Below are positions 44,478-58,100 of a stretch of DNA of 64,000 bases, piece by piece. A model generated the notes under the pieces. That model was not told the DNA's origin. It made no database searches and saw only the letters and a list, made by a program, of their open reading frames with translations. A program made the translations under genes and the position numbers. Positions within the stretch are counted from its first letter, which is position 1. Every line of letters begins with the position of its first letter. The stretch comes from Calamus simplicifolius (lineage: Eukaryota > Streptophyta > Magnoliopsida > Arecales > Arecaceae), in NCBI GenBank assembly GCA_900491605.1, contig UESW01004424.1, forward strand, positions 1 to 64,000, given 5' to 3'.

Positions 44478-45554
44478 CATAGTTGTCAGAACCAGACTGG
44501 ATCGGCCGGTTGGACCGAGACTCGGAGGCTAAGTCAGTCCAATTCTAACATAAAACCGAATGTGCAGGGCATCCAGAATAACCAGGTTAACACATCCGGT
44601 TCATCCGTGAGCTGTTCAACCCAGTTTGAATTGGATGGGTCACGGGTTTGTCAATACATTTTAAATTCTCTGACTTTCGCTTCTTTCGAGTTTTGACTTC
44701 CGACTTACTGAGTTGCGACTTTCTCAATTCCTCTCCTTCGCTGAACCCACCTCAGATTCAAGCTTGGAGATGTAAGCAATGAGAGCGGCCTTGTCCCTCC
44801 TCACTGACTCTTCATCGAACCCTACCTCCTGAAGCTGCTTCCAGATTGCCTCGTCCCCCAATGGGGTCCAACCGTTCATCGGTGGGGAAGCATCAGCAAC
44901 CCTTGGAGCCGACGATTGGGCAGCACCAGAGGCCAGCAGGCCCTTGGCTGCGGGCTTGCCATCTCATCGGCAAAAACCCTAGATCGTCGAGCTCGGTGGC
45001 GCCGAGACTGATACTTGGACTCGAAGGACTCCTCCCTTTCTGGACTTTGAGGGGAAGTCCCCTTTACTGTAAAAGAGAGGAGAGGTTTTGAATGAGAGAT
45101 CCCTTTTGATGTGCATAATGCGAAACAGGTGGTCCAATTGGCTTCAGCTTTCCATTTTTACGCGGTGGGGAATCCATGCACTTCCGGTATGCTTACATCT
45201 GATTTCTTGGCATGAAAGCGATATAAATAAGGTAATATTTTGGGTGTTAAATTTTAAATATAAGTCTGTTGAGTGGATAGTTTTAAATTTTAAAAGATTA
45301 TTTTATATATTATTTTTGAATTATTAGTTTAATGTATTTATATGATTATAATTTAAAGTTTTTTATGGTATTAAATGTTAAAATCTATTATTATATTGAT
45401 CTTAATTTTTTATTAAAATTAATTTTTATTATATATATATTTATATTAAAATAATTGAATTGATGGTTCAACCAATAACCGATGGTTGAACCGATGACCC
45501 GATGACCCAAGCTCTTGATCAGGTCAATGTTCAGGCCGGGGTCTGATAACTATG
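44478..45554. mobile_element. TIR element 2 carrying a CRWN exon
   Basis: Bounded by CATAGTTGTCAGA and TCTGATAACTATG (12 of 13 bases complementary). Same orientation and content as element 1, 115 bp away, with many substitutions and a few indels between them. It abuts the truncated kinesin unit at 45555. Confidence 0.8.
44751..44962 (-). pseudogene. Captured CRWN/NMCP first exon, copy 2
   Basis: The reading DEAIWKQLQEVGFDEES, then VRRDKAALIAYISKLESE, is the conserved CRWN N-terminus, ending at the GAG/GTGGGT donor at 44751. The first ATG (44962, MASPQ) is out of frame with this block, so an indel has occurred. Copy 2 keeps residues missing from copy 1, so neither derives simply from the other. 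Confidence 0.82.
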
Positions 45555-45555
45555 A

Positions 45556-47262
45556 TTCCTATTAATGGGAAAAAATCAAGTTAGTCTGCTAGAAGTTTAC
45601 TTCACACACATATGAATATAAAGAAATTCCTGGAAAGTTTATCTTTCAGATCTTGCACTTGATGTAGAGCTTTTTGTTTTCTTCAAGAACTTTGTGATAA
45701 CATGAAGCTGCATGAGTAACGTTGAGAAGATGCTTGCCTGTTATACAAAATAACAGTAGAAGACAGCATAAATATTTGTCAAAGAATTCGGATAGCCTCA
45801 ACAGATTACTCATGAATTGCTTTCTGTCTTACCAAGTTTATTGAATTCCTCAGAGTACTTCATTTGCATGAACTCCATACCAGCTTTAGTAGTTTGAAGA
45901 GTACACTTTAATTCCTTAAAAAAAAAGACTATTGATTTAAAATGATTAATCTAACCTTTAAAAGAAGTTACCCAGGAACTACCACTAAACCAGTGTCATT
46001 ACCAGAATATCTCGTTGTTGTTGCTCAAATATCTTTTGTTGCTTCAAAATCTTATCTTTTGATGCTTCTTCTTCTTTTGTGTTCTTATGAATGTAGCTCT
46101 TTCTTTGACTTTGTGAAATTATTTTCCTCCTTCTCCATCTTAAAAATGATAATTAAAATTACAGGGTTGTCTCATTCTCGTATTCATTCAAGAACAAATC
46201 TATTAGAACAAATATAGTAAAACATGACATATGGTGACAATTCTTTTATTATGACTATTCATACTTTAAAGGGACTTTGGAAATTATAAATGAATGATAT
46301 TAGCCGCATGAGAAAGCACTGTTGGAAATAAATCTGAGACATACCTTGACCTCACAAGAACTAGATGGGGGATCTATTGAACCTTTTGTTTGCAAGTTGA
46401 TTTATTGCTGTCAGCAAGACCCTTGAGAGCTGTTTTCACCAGTGGAGTTGACAATGAAAATAATTATATAGATCTAAATGTCATCATTGGTAAATACACA
46501 TTATCACTATGAAAACAGTCATGACTTAGGAAGAATGTTATTATAGAAAGAAATGGAACCACTTAAAACAAACACACTACACTTATAGATGACTGCCAAA
46601 CAAGAAGACTAAAGATAGTAATAGAATATGAAAAAAAAAGATTGTCTATTTTCCTCGCTAAAATCAAATTGCAGACCAAAGGAATACTGGAATAGAAGGT
46701 ACCAGCTCATTTTGGCTTGCTGCGCGGTGCTCAAATTCTTCCATTACTTTACCTAACATTGACTCCAAAGCTGTAGGTAGACAACAACAGTCTTATGTCC
46801 TTTTTACATCCATTAAATCAATTAATTAATTTACAAGAAAAATAGATAATCTTACTAGTGGAACTTCTTCAGGACTCTTGCCCAATATAACCGTATGTAC
46901 AAGCATATTCAGTGGACGTTGAGAAATCTGTTCATCACGATATGCTGGATGCTAAGAAACACTGAAGATAATCATTCATGGAATGAATTTGAAATTTAGC
47001 ATACTAACCATTCAGTAGATTCAATTGAAATTCCTCCATTTAAATTATGCTCCATATCTACAGCATCATTTTCATTCACTGATTGACTTCCCAACAGGGA
47101 ATTCTTGAAAGGTTCTGAATTTTTCCTCAAAATTTTTTTCCTTGAGTTGGAAGGTTTTGAATTCCCGCCATATTTTCAAGAACCATTTCCTCCCATTTGT
47201 TTCCATTCACCATAAGATTTGAGAGCTCGAACACAGTCTAGAACCCTGGCACTTTTCCCCCC
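45556..47262 (-). pseudogene. Kinesin-14 tandem unit IV, truncated before the motor
   Basis: Holds only the linker (RALKSYGEWKQMGGNGS), the region AQQAKMSWYL, the coiled coil with ELKCTLQTTKAGMEFMQMKY, and the neck up to HAASCYHKVLEENKKLYIK. The unit stops at 45556 beside TIR element 2, so motor exons are missing. Stops interrupt the linker. Confidence 0.8.
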
Positions 47263-47402
47263 CTAAACTTTTAGAAAGCATAATTACATAGTTGAACAAA
47301 AGGTCAAAAACCACTTTATATAAATTAACATTGAATTATACAGCAATACTTTGAAGAAGTTTGACAAAGCCACAAAATTATAAGGTTGGAATTAGAGGAA
47401 AT

Positions 47403-50400
47403 TCAAGAACTCGTTGCAATATCCATCAAGCTACCATATCCATGGATATGGTTAGTTTGATTATTTATGCACTTTCCATTATGCCGTTGATTTGAGTTCA
47501 CAGGTGATGGTGCCTATGCTATTATATTCTGAACATGCGCGGGTCCTCCATCTTTCCTTGCTAATGCTGCTTTAAGGAAAGCTACCTGAAAAATGGTAAA
47601 AAAGAACGAAAGTTGATTTCAGAAAGGACACAGAAATGTGATACAGAAGGACATGACTCATTCATCAATTTACAAGGGCAAAAGAAGAGGCAAAAAACCT
47701 ATTCCATGAACTCTTTGGCTTCTCCACTTTCTTTATTAAGTCGTGCAGCACCAAGTTCACAGTAGCAACCCACTCAGCAAATTTAAGTGTGCTAATAGCT
47801 TCTCCAATAGCATCCATCTCAGGACTTATATTAACAAACATCAATGTTTTTGCTTGCCCACCTGGTATGCAAATTTATAGAACTCAATGACATAGAGATA
47901 GAACTTCTTTTAACTCACATTGACAAATTAGCATTATTAAAAGCATATATTTTACCAAGACAGTCTTGAAGTAATTGCGTGAGTTTACTATTTCAATAAG
48001 GAACATGCTAGTTCTTTTGGGCAAGAGCATATATTACATTGCCTAGAGCTGAGAGTGATTTGTTTATATGCTGTGCCTCTTTTATCCTTTCTTATGTGAC
48101 CTCAGATTTATCAACTCTTTCACTGCCTACAAGATCAACTAAATGCATGCATCCACGAAGGATGGCTCCAAATGTCTTCTCTCTTCCTTGAACATGAACA
48201 GTCAAGCAACTGCAAGCAAAATCCTTTGACATCACATACTCATGTAATTGAATTTTATTTATTCTGTTATAGATCAAGTACAAAATTAAATATAATTGCA
48301 CACCTATGAGAATGGTCGCTATGATCAGTGCTGTAGCACCTACTACACGGTTCTTTTGCCCAATATTCATCACTTCAATGACATCCGTTGTTGATGAAAG
48401 AGGAACTAAATTTGCATTAGGTACATTAAACTATTTCAAATTTCTAATGTATTTTCATGTTAAGAAAATTTATTATTACTATCAGAAAAAGTTGAACAAC
48501 AAGAACATATTAGCAATAAACATTATGTTTAGAAACACACTTGATTTTTTCTAATAACAAACTAATAGACTTATTGAAACATCCAACTATAGAAAGGGAA
48601 AAAATCTAAAGCAAACAATTACATATAACAAAAACATTTAATTGCATAGGAAATCAGACACATTAAGGAAATGCTTTGAATCAGAATAAATAACATTGAG
48701 AAGGATATCTTTTGATAAGACCATCAATAGTAAGGAGGTCTCTCACTTGCTCATTATAAATTTCAATCATTTGAACCGAGATTTTGTAAACAAATGTGCC
48801 TTTTCTTTGTTCTGAGAGTTTAAATAGGTCACCAAGTGCCCTATAATTCACACCCTTTGTTTGCTCGTTCTGATCCTTAAGTCCACTCGGTATAACATAT
48901 ATGATCAGGTCAACCAAGATAGTTGGTCCACTGCATCTCAACTTTTTGTGTGATAACACTTTAATGTTCAAAGTATCAAAATATAATGACAAGAAATCAT
49001 ATAAATGCAAACTCCAGTCAGTTTGTGAAAGCATGCAACTCTTTATCTTGTTTATGAGTTGTCAAATTCTTACCATGCTATATGTTTTCCCTGATCTAGT
49101 TTGGCCATAAGCAAATATACAAATATTATAACCATAAAAAATAGATCGGATCAGAGGTTGCATATCTGAGAATACCTCCTCTGCGGTACAATAAGAAAGA
49201 AGTTAATGACTGCTCGAGATGCTTTTGTATGGAAAGTTAGAAACAAAACACTGCATCAAATAACCTTGGGTTGCTGGTGGACTAAAAACTTTATGAAATT
49301 GAAAGTTCTACACCCTTCTTTTTCATTCTTTGCAGGGGTGATAATTGTGATATTTTCATCATCGAGACGACCGATAGTGCTACTACTTAGTTGTCCAGGT
49401 CGGAAGGGTCTCACTCGGCAATATACCCTAATGCTTCCTATTAATGGGAAAAAATCAAGTTAGTTCGCTAGAAGTTTACTTCACAAGCATATGATTATAA
49501 AGAAATGGGTAGAAAGTTTACCTTTCATATCTTGCAATTGATTGTAGAGCTTTCTGTTTTCTATAAGAACTTTGTGATAACCTGAAGCTGCATGAGTAAG
49601 GCTGAGAAGAAGCTTGCCTATTATACAAAATAACAGTTGAAGAGAGCATAAATATTTGTCAATGAATTCAGACATATTCACTCATGAATTGCTTTCTGTC
49701 TTACCAAGCTTACTGAATTCCTCAGAGTACTTCATTTGCATCAACTCCATACTAGCTTTAGTAGTTTGAAGAGTACACTTTAGTTCCTACAAAAAAAATG
49801 ATTACTGATTTAAAATGATTAATCTATCCTTTAAATGAAGTTACCCAGGAACTACCACTAAACCAGTGTCATTACCTAAATATCTCTTTGCTGTTGCTTA
49901 AATATCTTATGTTGCTTCAAAATCTTATCTTTTGATGCTTCTTCTTCTTTTGTGTTCTTATGAATGTAGCTCTCTTTCTTTGACTTTGTGAAATTATTTT
50001 CCTCCTTCTCCATCTTAAAAATGACAATTAAAATTACAGGGTTGTCTCATTCCCATATTCATTCAAGAACAAATCTATTAGAACAAATATAGTAAAACAT
50101 GGCATATGGTGACAATTCTTTTATTATGACTATTCATACTTTAAAGGGACTTTGGAAATTATAAATGAATGATATTAGCCGCATGAGAAAGCACTGTTGG
50201 AAATAAATATGAGACATACCTTGACCTCACAAGAACTAGATGGGGGATCTATTGAAACCTTTTGTTTGCAAGTTGATTTATTATTGTCAGCAAGACCCTT
50301 GAGAGCTGTTTTCACCTATGAAGTTGACCATGAAAATGATTATATAGAGCTGAAAGTCATCATTGGTAAATACACATTATCACTATGAAAACAGTCACGA

Positions 50401-51146
50401 CATAAGAAGATATGTTATTATAGAAAGAAATAGAACCACTTAAAACAAACACACTACACTTACAGATGACTGCCAAACAAGAGGACTAAAAGATAGTAAT
50501 AGAATATGAAAAAAAATGATTGTCTATTTTCCTCACTAAAATCAAATTGCAGACCAAAGAAATACTGAATAGAAGGTACCAGCTCATTTTGGCTTGCTGC
50601 CCAATGCTCAAATTCTTTCATTACTTTACCTAACATTGACTGTAAAAGCTGCAAGTAGACAACAACAGTCTTATATCCTTTTTACATCCATTAAAATTAA
50701 TTAATTAATTCACAAGACAAAAATAGATAATCTTACCAGCAGAACTTCTTCAGGCCTCTTGCTTTATAAAACCGTATGTATAAGCATATTCAATGGACGT
50801 TGAGAAGTCTATTCAGCATGATATGCTGGATGCTAAGAAACATTGAAGATAATGATTCATTGGAATGAATTTGAAATTTAGCATACTAACCATTTCAGCA
50901 GATTCAATTGAAATTCCTCCATTTAAATTATGCTCCATATATACAGCATCATTTTCATTCATTGATTGACTTCTAAACAGGGAATTCTTGAAAGGTTCTA
51001 AATTTTTCCTTAAAAATTTTTTTCCCTGAGTTGGAAGGTTTAGAATTCCCACCATATTTCCAAGAACCATTTCCTCCCATTTGTTTCCATTCACCATAAG
51101 ATTTGAGAGCTAGAACACAGTCCACAACCTTGACACTTTTCCCTCC
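47403..51146 (-). pseudogene. Kinesin-14 tandem unit III
   Basis: In order from 51146: linker (VLALKSYGEWKQMG region at 51070-51146), coiled coil, VYCRVRPFRPGQLSSSTIGR near 49350-49430, and the P-loop exon at 49075-49180 with GQTRSGKTY. Then come ALGDLFKLSEQRKGTFVYKI at 48740-48890, HLVDLVGSERVDKSEVT, and a tail with ARKDGGP..QNII ending 47403. The block KNSHVPYRNSKLT reads KN-stop-HVPY-stop-NSKLT, so the motor cannot be made. Two P-loop residues differ from the usual GQTGSGKT. Confidence 0.87.
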
Positions 51147-51286
51147 CTAAACTTCCAGAAAGCAGAATTACATAGAGGAACAAAAGGTCAAAAAGCACTT
51201 TATATACATTAACATTGAATTATACAGCAACACTTTGAAGAAGTTTGACAAAGCCACAAAATTATAAGGTTGGAATTAGAGGAAAT

Positions 51287-54200
51287 TTAAGAACTTGTCG
51301 CAATATCCAACAAGCTACCATATCCATGGATATGGTTAGTTTGATTATTTACGTACTTCCCATTATGCCGTTGATTTGAGTTCACAGGTGATGGTGCCTT
51401 CAGATTGAGCATATCAAGACTTGCTATTATATTCTGAACATGCACGGGTCCTCCATCTTTCCTTGCTAATGCTGCTTTAAAGAAAGCTACCTGAAAAATG
51501 GTAAAAAAAGAACAAAAGTTGATTTCAGAAAGGACACAGAAATGTGAAATAGAAGGACATGACTCATTCATCAATTTACAGATGGCAAAAGAAGAGGCAA
51601 AAAACCTATTCCATGAACTCTTTGGCTTCTCCACTTTCTTTATTAAGTCGTGCAGCACCAAGTTCAACGATAGCAACCCACTCAGCAAATTTAAGTGTGC
51701 TAATAGCTTCTCCAATAGCATCCATCTCAGGACTTATATGGACAAACATCAATGTTTTTGCTTGCCCACCTGGTATGCAAATTTATAGAACTCAGTGACA
51801 TAGAGATAGAACTTCTTGTAACTCACATTGACAAATTAGCATTATTAAAAACATATATTTTACCAAGACAATCTTGAAGTAATTGCATGAGTTTACTATT
51901 TCAATAAGGAACATGCTAGTTCTTTTGGGCAAGAGCAGATATTACATTGCCTAGAGCTGAGAGTGATTTGTTTATATGTTGTGCCTCTTTTAGCCTTTCT
52001 TCTGTGACCTTAGATTTAAACTCTTTCACTACCTGCAAGATCAACTAAATGCATGCATGCATCCACGAAGGATGTCTCCAAATGTCATATCTCTTCCTTG
52101 AACATGAACAGTCAAGCAACTGCAAGCAAAATCCTTTGACATCACATACTCATGTAATTGAATTTTATTTATTCTGTTATAGATCAAGTACAAAATTAAT
52201 ATAATTGCACACCTATGAGAACGGCCGCTATGATCATTCAATGACATCCGTTGTTGATGAAAGAGGAACTAAGTTTGCATCAGGTACATTAAGTCCCTTC
52301 TGAGAACTATTTTGAATTTCTAATGTATTTTCATGTTAAGAAAATTTATTATTACTATCAGAAAAAGTTGAACAATAAGAACATATTAGCAATAAAAATT
52401 ATGTTTAGAAACACACCTGATTTTTTCTAATAATGAACTAATAGACTTATCGAAACATCCAACTATCGAAAGGGTAAAAATCTAAGGCAAACTATTGCAT
52501 ATAATAAAAACATTTACTTGCATAGGAAATCAAGCACATTAAGGAAATGCTTTGAATCGGAAATAAATAACAGTGAGAAGGATATCTTTTGTTAAGATCA
52601 TCAGTAGTAAGGAGGTCTCTCACTTGCTCATTATAAATTTCAATCATTTGAACAGAGATTTCATAAACAAATGTGCCTTTTCTTTGTTCTGATAGTTTAA
52701 ACAGGTCACCAAGTGCCCTATAATTCACACCCCTTATTTGCTCGTTTGATCCTTAGGTCCACTATGTATAACATATATGATCAGGTCAACCAAGATAGTT
52801 GGTTCACTGCATCTCAACTTTTTGTGTGATAACACTTTAATGTTCAAAGTATCAAAATATAATGACAAGAAATCATGTAAATGCAAACTCTAGTAAGTCT
52901 ATGAAAGCATGCAACTCTTTATCTTGCTTATGAGTTGTCAAATTTCTTACCATGGTATATGTTTTCCCTGATCCAGTTTGTCCATAAGCAAATATACAAA
53001 TACTATAACCATCAAGAACATATCGGATTAGAGGTTGCATATATGAGAATACCTCCTATGCGGTATGATAAGAAAGAAGTTAATGGCTGCTCGAGATGCT
53101 TTTGTATGGAAAGTCAGAAACAAAACATTGCATCAAATAACCTTTGATGGACTCAAAACTTTGTTGAAATTGAAAGTTCTACACCCTTCTTTTCCATTCT
53201 TTGTAGGGGTAATAATTGTGATATTTCCATCATCGAGACGACCGATAGTGCTACTACTTAGTTGTCCAGGTCGGAAGGGTCTCACTCGGCAATAGACCCT
53301 AATGCTTCCTATTAATAGGAAACAATCAAGTTAGTCCGTTAGAAGTTTACTTCACACACATGAATATAAAGAAATGGCCGGAAAGTTCACCTTTTAGATC
53401 TTGCACTTGATTGTAGAGCTTTTTGTTTTCTTCAAGAACTTTGTGATAACCTGAAGCTGCATGAGTAAGGCTGAAAAGATGCATGCCTGTTATACAAAAT
53501 AACAGAAGAAGAGAGCATAAATATTTGTCAATGAATTCAGATAGCCTTAACAGATTCACTCATGAATTGCTTTCTGTCTTACCGAGCTGACTAAATTCCT
53601 CAGAGTACTTCATTTGCATGAACTCCGTACCGGCTTTAGTAGTTTGAAGAGTACACTTTAATTCCTACAAATAAAAAAATAACTACTTATTTAAAATGAT
53701 TAATCTAACCTTTAAATAAAGTTACCCAGGAACTACCACTAAACCAGTGTCATTACCTGAATATCTCTTTGTTGTTGCTCAAATATCTTTTGTTGCTTGA
53801 AAATCTTGTCTTTTGATGCTTCTTCTTCTTTTGTGCTCTTTTGAATGTAGCTCTCTTTCTTTGACTTTGTGAAATTATTTTCCTCCTTCTCCATCTTAAA
53901 AATGACAATTAAAATTACAGGGTTGTCTCATTCCCGTATTCATTCAAGAACAAATCTATTAGAACAAATATAGTAAAACATGACATATGGTGACAATTCT
54001 TTTATTATGACTATTCATACTTAAAAAGTACTTTGGAAAGTATAAATAAATGATATTAGCCACATGAGAAAGCACTGTTGGAAATAAATCTAAGACATAC
54101 CTTGACCTCACAAGAACTAGATGGGGGATCTATTGAAACCTTTTGTTTGCAAGTTTATTTATTGTTGTTAGCAAGATCCTTGTGAGCTGTTTTCACCTGT

Positions 54201-55018
54201 GGAGTTGACAATGCAAATAATTATATAGACTTGAATGTCATCATTGGTAAATACACATTATCACTATGAAAACAGTCATGACTTAGGAAGATATGTTATT
54301 ATAGAACGAAATAGAACCGCTTAAAACAAACACACTATACTTAGATGACTACCAAATAAGAGGACTGAAAGATAAGTAGAATATTAAAAAAAATTATCTA
54401 TTTTCCTCACTAAAATCAAATTGCAGACCAAAGGAATACTGGAATAGAAGGTACCAGCTCATTTTGGCTTGTTGCGTGGTGCTCAAATTCTTCCATTACT
54501 TTACCTAACATTGACTCCAAAAGTTGCAGGTAGACAACAACAGTCTTATATCCTTTTTACATCCATTAAAATCAATTAATTAATTATAAGAGAAAAATAG
54601 ATAATCTTACCAGCGGAACTTGTTCAGGCCTCTTGCTTGATAGAACCGTATGTATAAGCATATTCAATGGATGTTAAGAAGTCTATTCAACACGATATGC
54701 TGGATGCTAAGAAACGCTGAAAATAATCATTCATTAGAATGAATTTGAAATTTAGCATACTAACCATTTCAGCAGATACAATTGAAATTTCTCCACTTGA
54801 ATTATGCTCTATATATACAGCATCATTTTCCTTCACTGATTGACTTCTCAATAAGGAATTCTTGAAAGGTTCTAAATTTTTTCTCAAAATTTTTTTCATT
54901 GAGTTGGAAGGTTTAGAATTCCCGCCATATCTCCAAGAACCATTTCTTCCCATTTGTTTCCATTCACCATAAGATTTGAGAGCTAGAACACAGTCCACAA
55001 CCCTGCACTTTTCCCTCC
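51287..55018 (-). pseudogene. Kinesin-14 tandem unit II
   Basis: The same exon series as unit III, about 3.87 kb away. The P-loop is intact (AYGQTGSGKTYTM at 52940-52990), and the CRVRPFRPGQLSSSTIGRLD exon at 53215-53300 is intact. The segment near 51905-51935 has the same two nonsense codons as unit III (KN-stop-HVPY-stop-NSKLT), showing common descent of II and III after inactivation. It starts inside an intron of the original gene and lacks the CH domain. The tail ends GYGSLLDIATSS. Confidence 0.88.
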
Positions 55019-55158
55019 CTAAACTTCCAGAAAGTAGAATTACATAGAGGAACAAAAGGTCAAAAAGCACTTTATATACATTAACATTGAATTATACAGC
55101 AACACTTTGAAGAAGTTTGACAAAGCTACAAATTTATAAGGTTGGAATTAGAGGAAAT

Positions 55159-58100
55159 TCAAGAACTCGTCGCAATATCCATCAAGCTACCATATCCATG
55201 GATATGGTTAGTTTGATTATTTACATACTTCCCATTATGTCATTGATTTGAGTTCACAGGTGATGGTGCCTTCAGATTAAGCATATCAAGACTTGCTATT
55301 ATATTATGAACATGTGTGGGTCCTCCATCTTTCCTTGCTAATGCTGCTTTAAGGGAAGCTACCTAAAAATGGCAAAAAAGAAAGAAACTTGATTTCAGAA
55401 AGGACATAGAAATGTGAAACAAAAGGATATGCCTCATTCATCAATTTACAGGTGGCAAAAGAAGAGGCAAAAAACCTGTTCCCTGAGCTCTTTGGCTTCT
55501 CCACTTTCTTTATTTAGTTGTGCAGCACCAAGTTCAATGGTAGCAACCCGCTCAGCTAATTTAAGTGTGATAAATAGCTTCTCCAATAGCATCCATCTCA
55601 GGACTTATATGGACAAACATCAATGTTTTTACTTGCCCACCTGATATGCAAATTTATAGAACTTAGTGATATAGAGATAGAACTTCTTTTAACTCACATT
55701 GACAAATTAGCATTATTAAAAGCATATATTTTACCAAGATAGTCTTGAAGTAATTGCATGAGTTTACTATTTCTCTAAGGAACATGCGAGTTCTTCTGGG
55801 CAAGAGCAGATATTACATCGCCTATAGTTGAGAGTGATTTGTTTATATGTTGTGCCTCTTTTAGCCTTTCTCCTGTGACCTCAGATTTATCAACTCTTTC
55901 ACTGCCTGCAAGATCAACTAAATGTATGCATCCACGAAGGATGGTTCCAGATGTCATATCTCTTCCTTGAACATGAAGAGTCAAGCAACTGCAAGCAAAA
56001 TCCTTTGACATCTCATACTCATGTATTTGAATTTCATTTAATCTGTTATGGATCAAGTACAAAATTAAATATAATTGCACACCTATGAGAACAACTGCTA
56101 TGATCATTCAGTGCTGTAGCACCTACTGCACGGTTCTTCTGCCCAATTTTCATCACTTCATTGACATCCGTTGTTGATGAAATAGGGACTAAGTTTGCAT
56201 CAGGTATATTAAGTCCCTTCTGGGAACTATTTTGAATTTCTAATGTATTTTCATGTTAAGGAAATTTATTATTGTCAGAAAAAGTTGAACAACAAGAACA
56301 TACTAGCAATAAAAATTATGTTTAAAAACACACCTGATTTTTTCCAATAACGAACTAATAGACTTATCGAAACATCCAACTATAGAAAAGGAAAAATCTA
56401 AGGCAAACTATTACATATAACAAAAACATTTACTTGCATAGAAAATCAGACACATTAAGGAAATGCTTTGAATAAGAAATAAATAACAGTGAGAAGGATA
56501 TCTTTTGTTAAGACCATCAGTAGTAAGGAGGTCTTGCTCATTATAAATTTCAATTATTTGAACAAAGATTTTGTAAACAAATGTGCCTTTTCTTTATTCT
56601 GAGAGTTTAAACAGGTCACCAAGTACCCTATAATTCACACCCTTTGTTTGCTTGTTCTGATCCTTAGGTCCACTCTGTATATCATATATGATCAAGTCAA
56701 CCAAGATAGTTGGTCCACTGCATCTCAACTTTTTGTGTGATAACACTTTAATGTTCAAAGTATCAAAATATAATGACAAGAAATCATGTAAATGCAAACT
56801 CCAGTCAGTCTGTGAAAGCATGCAACTCTTTATCTTGCTTGTGAGTTGTCAAATTTCTTACCATGGTATATGTTTTCCCTAATCTAGTTTGGCCATAAGC
56901 AAATATACAAATATTATAACCATCAAGAAGAGATCGGATCAGAGGTTGCATATATGAGAATACCTTAGATTAATCATTCCACTGAATATGCTTATACATA
57001 CGGTTCTATCAAGCAAGAGGCCTCAAGAAGTTCCGCTGGTAAGATTATCTATTTTTGTCCTATAAATTAATTAATTAATTTTAATTGATGTAAAAAGGAC
57101 ATAAGACTGCTATTGTCTACATGCTACTTTTGGAGTCAATGTTAGGTAAAGTAATGGAATAATTTGAGCACCGTGAAGCAAGCCAAAATGAGCTGGTACC
57201 TTCTATTTCAGTATTCCTTTGGTTTGCAGTTTGATTTAGCGAGGAAAATAGACAATCTTTTTTTCATATTCTACTAGTATCTTTCAGTCCTCTTGCTGGG
57301 CAGTCATCTGTAAGTGTAGTGTGTTTGTTTTAAGTGGTTCCATTTCTTTCTATAATAACATATTTTCCTAAGTCATGACTGTTTTCATAGTGATAATGTG
57401 TATTTACCAATGATGACATTCAGGTCTATATAATTATTTGCATTGTCAACTCCACAGGTGAAAATAGCTCTCAAGGGTCTTGCTGATAGCAATAAATCAA
57501 CTTGCAAACAAAAGGTTTCAATAGATCCCCCATCTAGTTCTTGTGAGTCAAGGTAACAGTAGAAGAGAGCATAAATATTTGTCAATGAATTCAGGTAACC
57601 TCGACAGATTCACTCATGAATTGCTTTATGTCTTATCAAGCTTACTGAATTCCTCAGAGTACTTCATTTGCATGAACTCCATACCAGCTTTAGTAATTTG
57701 AAGAGTACACTTTAATTCCTACAAAAAAAAACTACTGATTTAAAATGATTAATCTAACCTTTAAATGAAATTACCCAGGAACTACCACTAAACCAGTGTC
57801 ATTACTTGAATATCTCTTTGCTGTTGCTCAAATATCTTATGTTGCTTCAAAATCTTGTCTTTTGATGCTTCTTCTTCTTTTGTGTTCTTATAAATGTAGC
57901 TCTCTTTTTTACCTTGGTGAAATTATTTTCCTCCATCTCCATCTTAAAAATGACAATTAAAATTACAGGGTTGTCTCATTCCCGTATTCATTCAAGAACA
58001 AATTTATTAGAACAAATATAGTAAAACATGACATATGGTGACAATTCTTTTATTATGACTATTCATACTTAAAAGTACTTTAGAAAGTAGAAATAAATAA

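Noticed and set aside
47700..47760. Plus-strand ORFs rich in K/E over the kinesin units
   Set aside because: Shadows of minus-strand kinesin exons, recurring in each unit at the same place.
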